A DNA stretch of 49,305 nt from an uncultured Planctomycetota bacterium. GTDB lineage: Bacteria; Planctomycetota; UBA1135; GCA-002686595. The notes beneath the pieces were generated by a model, which saw only the letters and a list, made by a program, of their open reading frames with translations, searched no databases and was not told where the DNA came from. Location of the stretch: assembly GCA_903892045.1 (NCBI GenBank), contig CAITGX010000061.1, positions 1 to 49,305 on the forward strand. The letters are read 5' to 3'. Below, one piece after another: positions 44,814 through 49,305 of the stretch. The position numbers were made by a program, and so were the translations under genes. The number at the start of each line of letters is the position of its first letter. Within the stretch, counting starts at the first letter, position 1.

Positions 44814-46124
44814 TCAGGGAGTGAGGCGATAGATCGTGCGCGGGAACGGGATCGCCTCGCGCACGTGCTCGATGCCGCAGATCCACGCCACGGTGCGCTC
44901 GAGCCCGAGCCCGAAGCCGCCGTGGGGCACGGAGCCGAAGCGGCGCAGGTCGAGGTACCACTGGAAGGCCTCTTCCGGCAGGCCCTCGTGGCGGATGCGC
45001 GCGAGCAGCAGGTCGAGGTCCTCCTCGCGCTGGCTGCCACCGATGATCTCCCCCACGCCTTCGGAGCCGAGCACGTCGACCGAGAGGCACTTGGTCTCGT
45101 CGGCCGGATCGCGCTTCATGTAGAAGGCCTTGATGGCCGCCGGGTAGCGGTGGACCATCACCGGGCGATCGTAGAGGTTCGAGATGATCGTCTCGTGCGG
45201 CGCGCCGAAGTCCTCGCCGGCCTTGAAGGCAAGCTCCGTGCCCTTGATGTCGGGATGGTCGAGCAGGATCTGCGAGGCCTCCGCGTAGGTGATGCGCGGG
45301 AACGGCGCGACGATCTTCTCGAGCTTCGAGATGTCGCGCTCGAGCACGGCGAGCTCCGCGCGCCGCGTCTTGAGCACGTGCGCGACGACGTAGCTCAGCA
45401 TGTCCTCCGCGAGCGACATCACGTCGTCGAGTGTTGCGTAGGCCATCTCCGGCTCGATCATCCAGAACTCCGTCAGGTGACGGCGCGTCTTGGACTTCTC
45501 GGCGCGGAACGTGGGCCCGAAGGTGTAGACCTTGCCGAGCGCCATGGCCGCGGCCTCGGCGTACAGCTGGCCCGACTGCGTCAGGTAGGCCATCTGCTCG
45601 AAGTACGGCACCTGGAACAGGGTCGACGTTCCCTCGCACGCATTGGGCGTGAAGATGGGCGCGTCCATGCAGGTGAAGCCGCGCTCGTCGAAGAAGTTGC
45701 GGATGCCCATGATCACCGCGTGGCGGATGCGCATCACCGCCCACGGGCGCTTGGAGCGCAGCCACAGGTGGCGGTGCTCCATCAGGTACTCGATGCCGTG
45801 CTCCTTGGGCGTGATCGGGTAGCCGGTCACCGCCTGCAGCACGCGGCCGGACTGCACGTCGATCTCGAAGCCGCCCGGCGCGCGCGGCTCGGCCTTGACG
45901 AGGCCGGTGAGCGTGATGCTCGACTCCTGCCCGGCGCCCGCGACCTGCTGGAAGAAATCCTCGCCGACGTTCCCGCGGAACACGACGCACTGCACGATGC
46001 CCGTGCCGTCGCGCAGGAGCACGAAGTGCAGCTTGCCCTTCGAGGTGCGGTCGTACACCCAGCCCTGCAGGGTGACGACCTGTCCGACGTGCTGGGCGAG
46101 CTTCTCGATCGTGGTGACAGTCAT
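44814..46124 (-). CDS. asnS: asparaginyl-tRNA synthetase
   Basis: [101 protein letters not shown]. Confidence 0.95.
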   Translation of the reverse strand: MTVTTIEKLAQHVGQVVTLQGWVYDRTSKGKLHFVLLRDGTGIVQCVVFRGNVGEDFFQQVAGAGQESSITLTGLVKAEPRAPGGFEIDVQSGRVLQAVTGYPITPKEHGIEYLMEHRHLWLRSKRPWAVMRIRHAVIMGIRNFFDERGFTCMDAPIFTPNACEGTSTLFQVPYFEQMAYLTQSGQLYAEAAAMALGKVYTFGPTFRAEKSKTRRHLTEFWMIEPEMAYATLDDVMSLAEDMLSYVVAHVLKTRRAELAVLERDISKLEKIVAPFPRITYAEASQILLDHPDIKGTELAFKAGEDFGAPHETIISNLYDRPVMVHRYPAAIKAFYMKRDPADETKCLSVDVLGSEGVGEIIGGSQREEDLDLLLARIRHEGLPEEAFQWYLDLRRFGSVPHGGFGLGLERTVAWICGIEHVREAIPFPRTIYRLTP

Positions 46125-46151
46125 GGTTGGTCTGCGTGAGGAATCGGGCGC

Positions 46152-46727
46152 TCAGGGGAACATCGAATAGGCAGGCTTCACTTCGACCTCGACCACCACG
46201 CCGTCCCGCACGAGCACGCGGCCCTTGCACTGGACGCCGGCGCGCCGGGCCTCGACGAGCACTTCGTGGGAGCCGCCGGCCTCGAAGAGCTTCGCGAGCT
46301 CCTCGAGCGTCGGCACGACCTGCACATGCTCGTAGCCGTGGGCGATCAGGCGCTGGACGATGCGCTCGGAGAGACCGGCCCCATCCGAGGCCGGAAGCCC
46401 GCGCGCGAGCTCGCCGTGGTGCGCGACCTGCGCGGCGCGCAGGAGCGAGTCCTCGAGCCGCCGCTGCCCGTCGCGGATCTCGATCAGCACGTGCTCGATG
46501 CGCCGCAGGTCGAGGTCCTCGCGCTCGCGCGCCACGCGGGCGAGCGTCGTCTGGATGGGCTCGAGCGCCGACAGGCGTTCCGCGAGCCGCGCCAGCTCGC
46601 GCAGGCGGGTGTGCAGGAGCCAGACTCCCGCCGCGGTCGCGCCGGCCGCCACGGCGCACAGGCCGAGCAGCCAGGGGATCGTGGACAGGAGCCAGTCCGA
46701 GCTCTCGGGAGCCTGCAGGAACGACAT
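46152..46727 (-). CDS. hypothetical membrane-anchored coiled-coil protein
   Basis: MSFLQAPESSDWLLSTIPWLLGLCAVAAGATAAGVWLLHTRLRELARLAERL; no family recognised. Confidence 0.6.
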   Translation of the reverse strand: MSFLQAPESSDWLLSTIPWLLGLCAVAAGATAAGVWLLHTRLRELARLAERLSALEPIQTTLARVAREREDLDLRRIEHVLIEIRDGQRRLEDSLLRAAQVAHHGELARGLPASDGAGLSERIVQRLIAHGYEHVQVVPTLEELAKLFEAGGSHEVLVEARRAGVQCKGRVLVRDGVVVEVEVKPAYSMFP

Positions 46728-46833
46728 GGGCGCAGAGGATACGCAGCGCTCCCCCACTCTCCAAGCAAGGCGACGACCTGCAAGTCCCGCACTCGAGCTT
46801 CACCCCGCGGGGCAGGGTGCCTATCCTCCCCCC

Positions 46834-48954
46834 ATGCGCGCAGCCCTGATCTCCCTCATCTGCATCCTCGCGCTCGCCGCAGTCCAGCTGCTGCCGGCGG
46901 CGGACCCCGCGCGCCTCGCGGCCCAGAATGCCCACGCCGTCCTCTCGGAGCGAGTCGGACCCGCGCCGGCCGAAGGGCAGCCCGACGAGCGCCCCACGCT
47001 GTCCGACGTGGTGCTCGACGGCCCCGCCCTGATCGAACGCTCGGGCGATCGCGCGACGCTCGCCATCTTCGGCGTGGGCTTCGAGAGCGACGTGCCGTCC
47101 GAGGACCTCACCGTGCACTACCACGCGCGCCGCAGCCTGATCCGCGGCCTGCGCGAGGCCGCCGCGGAGCGCGACCTGTCGCTCGCGGTGGAAGGCGAGG
47201 AAGGTCCGACCGCGAAAAGCCAGGGAGCAGGCGCGAGCTTCGGCGTGCGGCACGACAGCACGCGCGGCGCCCTGATCGTCGAGGTCACGCAGCCCGGCGG
47301 CGCACGTCAGCGCGCCGAGCTCGTCGGCTGGTCGGCCCCCGAACGCTCGTCGCTCTACCCGCCGCTGGTGGCGATCCTGTTGGCCGTCGTGTTCCGCCGC
47401 CCCGTGCTCGCCTTGTTCTCGGGCGTGTGGGTGGCGATGGTGCTCGCGCGACTCAAGGCGGGAGCGAGCGTCGGCGGCGCACTCGCAGGCAGCCTGCCCG
47501 ACTTCGCCACGCGGAGCCTCTGGCCGCAGCTCGCGGACCACGACAAGCTGCTCATCATCGGCTTCGTGATCGCGATGCTCTCGATGGTCGGCGTGATGAC
47601 GCGCAGCGGCGGCATCCGCGGGCTGGTGGACTCGGTCGCGAAGTTCGCGCGCGGAACGCGCTCCACCCAGGTGGCGACCTGGATCATGGGCCTCGTGGTG
47701 TTCTTCGACGACTACGCGAACTGCATTCTCGTCGGCACGACGATGCGGCCGCTCTCGGACCGCTTCCGCATCTCGCGCGAAAAGCTCAGCTACTTGGTGG
47801 ACTCGACGGCGGCCCCCGTGGCTGGCATCTCGATCTTCTCGACCTGGATCGCCTACGAGGTCTCGACCTTCGCACCGCAGCTGCCCGCGGCGGGCCTCGC
47901 TTCCGATCAGGGCTACGCGGTCTTCATCGCGAGCCTCCCGTTCCGCTTCTACTGCATCTTCACGCTCGTGCTCGCGGGCCTGATCGTGTGGAGCGGCCGG
48001 GACTTCGGTCCGATGCTGGCGGCCGAGCGGCGCGCCCGCGCGACAGGGCAGCTCGTGCGCGAGGGCGGCACGCCGATGGTCGGGGACGCCGCGACGCACA
48101 TCGAGCCGGCGCCCGGCGTGATCCCGCGCGCGTACCGCGCGATCGTGCCGATGCTGGTCTTCATCGGCGTGACCGTGCTCGAGATCGTGCGCGTCGGCAA
48201 CGCCGCGCATCCCGGGCTGTGGGACGACGCGGGCATCGACTTCGTGCGCAAGGTCACGCTGGTGCTCGCCGACGGCCAGAGCTCGCGCGCGATCCTGATC
48301 GGCTCGACGAGCGGGTTCGTCGTCTCGTGCATCCTCGCCTTCTTTGCCGGCGCGGCCGCCGCGATTCCCGGGGCGATCGCCACGACGATTCGCAACATGG
48401 GCATCGCGGTCGCGATCCTCTACCTCGCGTGGATGATCGGCGCCGCCTGTGACGACCTCGGGACGGCGAGCTACCTCACCGAGCTCCTCGGTGACCGCCT
48501 CGCGCCGCCGCTGCTTCCCACGCTGCTCTTCCTGCTCTCGTCCGCGATCGCCTTCGCGACGGGCACCTCGTGGGGCACGATGAGCATCCTCTTGCCGCTG
48601 GTCGTCGGCCTCTCCTGGACGCTCGGCGAGCGCGACCCGGCCTTGGGCGGCTACACGCTCATGCTGCTCTCCATCGGCGCGGTCCTCGAAGGTTCGATCT
48701 TCGGCGACCACTGCTCCCCTATCTCCGACACCACGATTCTCAGTTCGACGGCCTGCGCCGCAGACCACATCGACCACACGCGCACGCAGATGGGTTATTC
48801 CCTGACGACCATGGCCGTGGCCATCACGTGCGGCTACTTCCCGTGCGCGTTCCTCGGCTGGAGCGCCTCCGCGGCGCTGGCGCTGGGCGTCGCGGCACTG
48901 CTCATGATCGTGTTCGTGTTCGGACGAAAGAGCGACTCGCCCGCGCAGGCCTGA
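46834..48954 (+). CDS. NhaC-type Na+/H+ antiporter family transporter with N-terminal extracytoplasmic domain
   Basis: VVFFDDYANCILVGTTMRPLSDRFRISREKLSYLVDSTAAPVAGISIFSTWIAYE, FATGTSWGTMSILLPL, LEGSIFGDHCSPISDTTILSSTACAADHIDHTRTQ. Confidence 0.93.
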   Translation: MRAALISLICILALAAVQLLPAADPARLAAQNAHAVLSERVGPAPAEGQPDERPTLSDVVLDGPALIERSGDRATLAIFGVGFESDVPSEDLTVHYHARRSLIRGLREAAAERDLSLAVEGEEGPTAKSQGAGASFGVRHDSTRGALIVEVTQPGGARQRAELVGWSAPERSSLYPPLVAILLAVVFRRPVLALFSGVWVAMVLARLKAGASVGGALAGSLPDFATRSLWPQLADHDKLLIIGFVIAMLSMVGVMTRSGGIRGLVDSVAKFARGTRSTQVATWIMGLVVFFDDYANCILVGTTMRPLSDRFRISREKLSYLVDSTAAPVAGISIFSTWIAYEVSTFAPQLPAAGLASDQGYAVFIASLPFRFYCIFTLVLAGLIVWSGRDFGPMLAAERRARATGQLVREGGTPMVGDAATHIEPAPGVIPRAYRAIVPMLVFIGVTVLEIVRVGNAAHPGLWDDAGIDFVRKVTLVLADGQSSRAILIGSTSGFVVSCILAFFAGAAAAIPGAIATTIRNMGIAVAILYLAWMIGAACDDLGTASYLTELLGDRLAPPLLPTLLFLLSSAIAFATGTSWGTMSILLPLVVGLSWTLGERDPALGGYTLMLLSIGAVLEGSIFGDHCSPISDTTILSSTACAADHIDHTRTQMGYSLTTMAVAITCGYFPCAFLGWSASAALALGVAALLMIVFVFGRKSDSPAQA

Positions 48955-48976
48955 GGCCCGCGCGGAAGGTTTTTCC

Positions 48977-49305
48977 GTGCCCCTCCCCAAGAAGCTCGGA
49001 CGCCGCCTGCTGGTCGGCGTGTTGTTCGGCGTGCTCGTGTACGCCGGGATCGCCGTCTGGTCTGACGCGTCCGCGATCGCCGAGGCGTTCAAGCGCTTGC
49101 CGCTCTGGGTCCTCCCGGCCGCGTGCGCGCTCAGCTTCGCGAATTACGCGATCCGCTTCCTGAAGTGGCAACGCTACTGCCGCCTGCTCGACATCCACCT
49201 TGAGACCGGCACCTCGTTCCTGATCTACCTGAGCGGCATGACGCTCTCGGTGACGCCCGGCAAGATGGGCGAGGTCTTCAAGTCGTGGCTCGTCAAGCAG
49301 GTGAC
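48977..49305 (+). CDS. lysylphosphatidylglycerol synthase TM region / UPF0104-like flippase-domain protein, N-terminal part
   Basis: VPLPKKLGRRLLVGVLFGVLVYAGIAVWSD...ALSFANYAIRFLKWQRYCRLL...FLIYLSGMTLSVTPGKMGEVFKSWLVKQV; truncated by window edge. Confidence 0.82.
   Translation, partial: MPLPKKLGRRLLVGVLFGVLVYAGIAVWSDASAIAEAFKRLPLWVLPAACALSFANYAIRFLKWQRYCRLLDIHLETGTSFLIYLSGMTLSVTPGKMGEVFKSWLVKQV

Noticed and set aside
44644-49092. 1482-aa minus-strand ORF
   Set aside because: Antisense shadow of the NhaC-type gene and out-of-frame with asnS; Arg/His/Asp-rich low-complexity translation typical of high-GC frames, no domain.
1-49305. Prophage, transposon, defence island or secondary-metabolite cluster
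   Set aside because: No integrase, transposase, capsid, restriction or NRPS/PKS-like translation was seen in any supported frame.

Overview
High-GC, gene-dense bacterial chromosomal window. The gene repertoire (LTD, FG-GAP and DCNxNG-type secreted proteins, MORN-type lipoproteins, PQQ-type dehydrogenase) suggests Planctomycetota or a relative; this is inference only. I support about 40 CDSs, one tRNA-His, two strong terminator hairpins and one 15-bp tandem array. Main blocks are: mnmG (5' part); a radical SAM protein; an MBL/lamin-tail secreted protein; SlyD-like PPIase and M18 aminopeptidase; an AlkP-superfamily ('sulfatase-like') TPR lipoprotein; ppx / ppk1 / sixA; a KaiB-like gene overlapping a PAS-GGDEF-EAL gene; a run of large secreted proteins; an SPFH/zinc-ribbon protein; a GH31 homolog; a minus-strand chemosensory cluster (cheA, cheW, two cheY, cheB, cheR, three CheX/CheC-like); tRNA-His; ThiF-like and MobA-like genes; a DUF4388/PEGA protein; asnS; and an NhaC-type antiporter. 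Best candidates for new biology are: (i) a ~140-aa module shared by four otherwise unrelated secreted proteins; (ii) a translationally coupled KaiB-fold/c-di-GMP enzyme pair; (iii) a GH31 homolog that seems to have lost its acid/base Asp; (iv) a chemosensory operon with three ExxN-type phosphatase-like proteins and a degenerate CheB receiver; (v) a perfect 15-bp repeat array between tRNA-His and cheA. Many of the longest ORFs in the supplied track are GC-driven shadow frames and were rejected. All domain calls are by eye; no database search was run.
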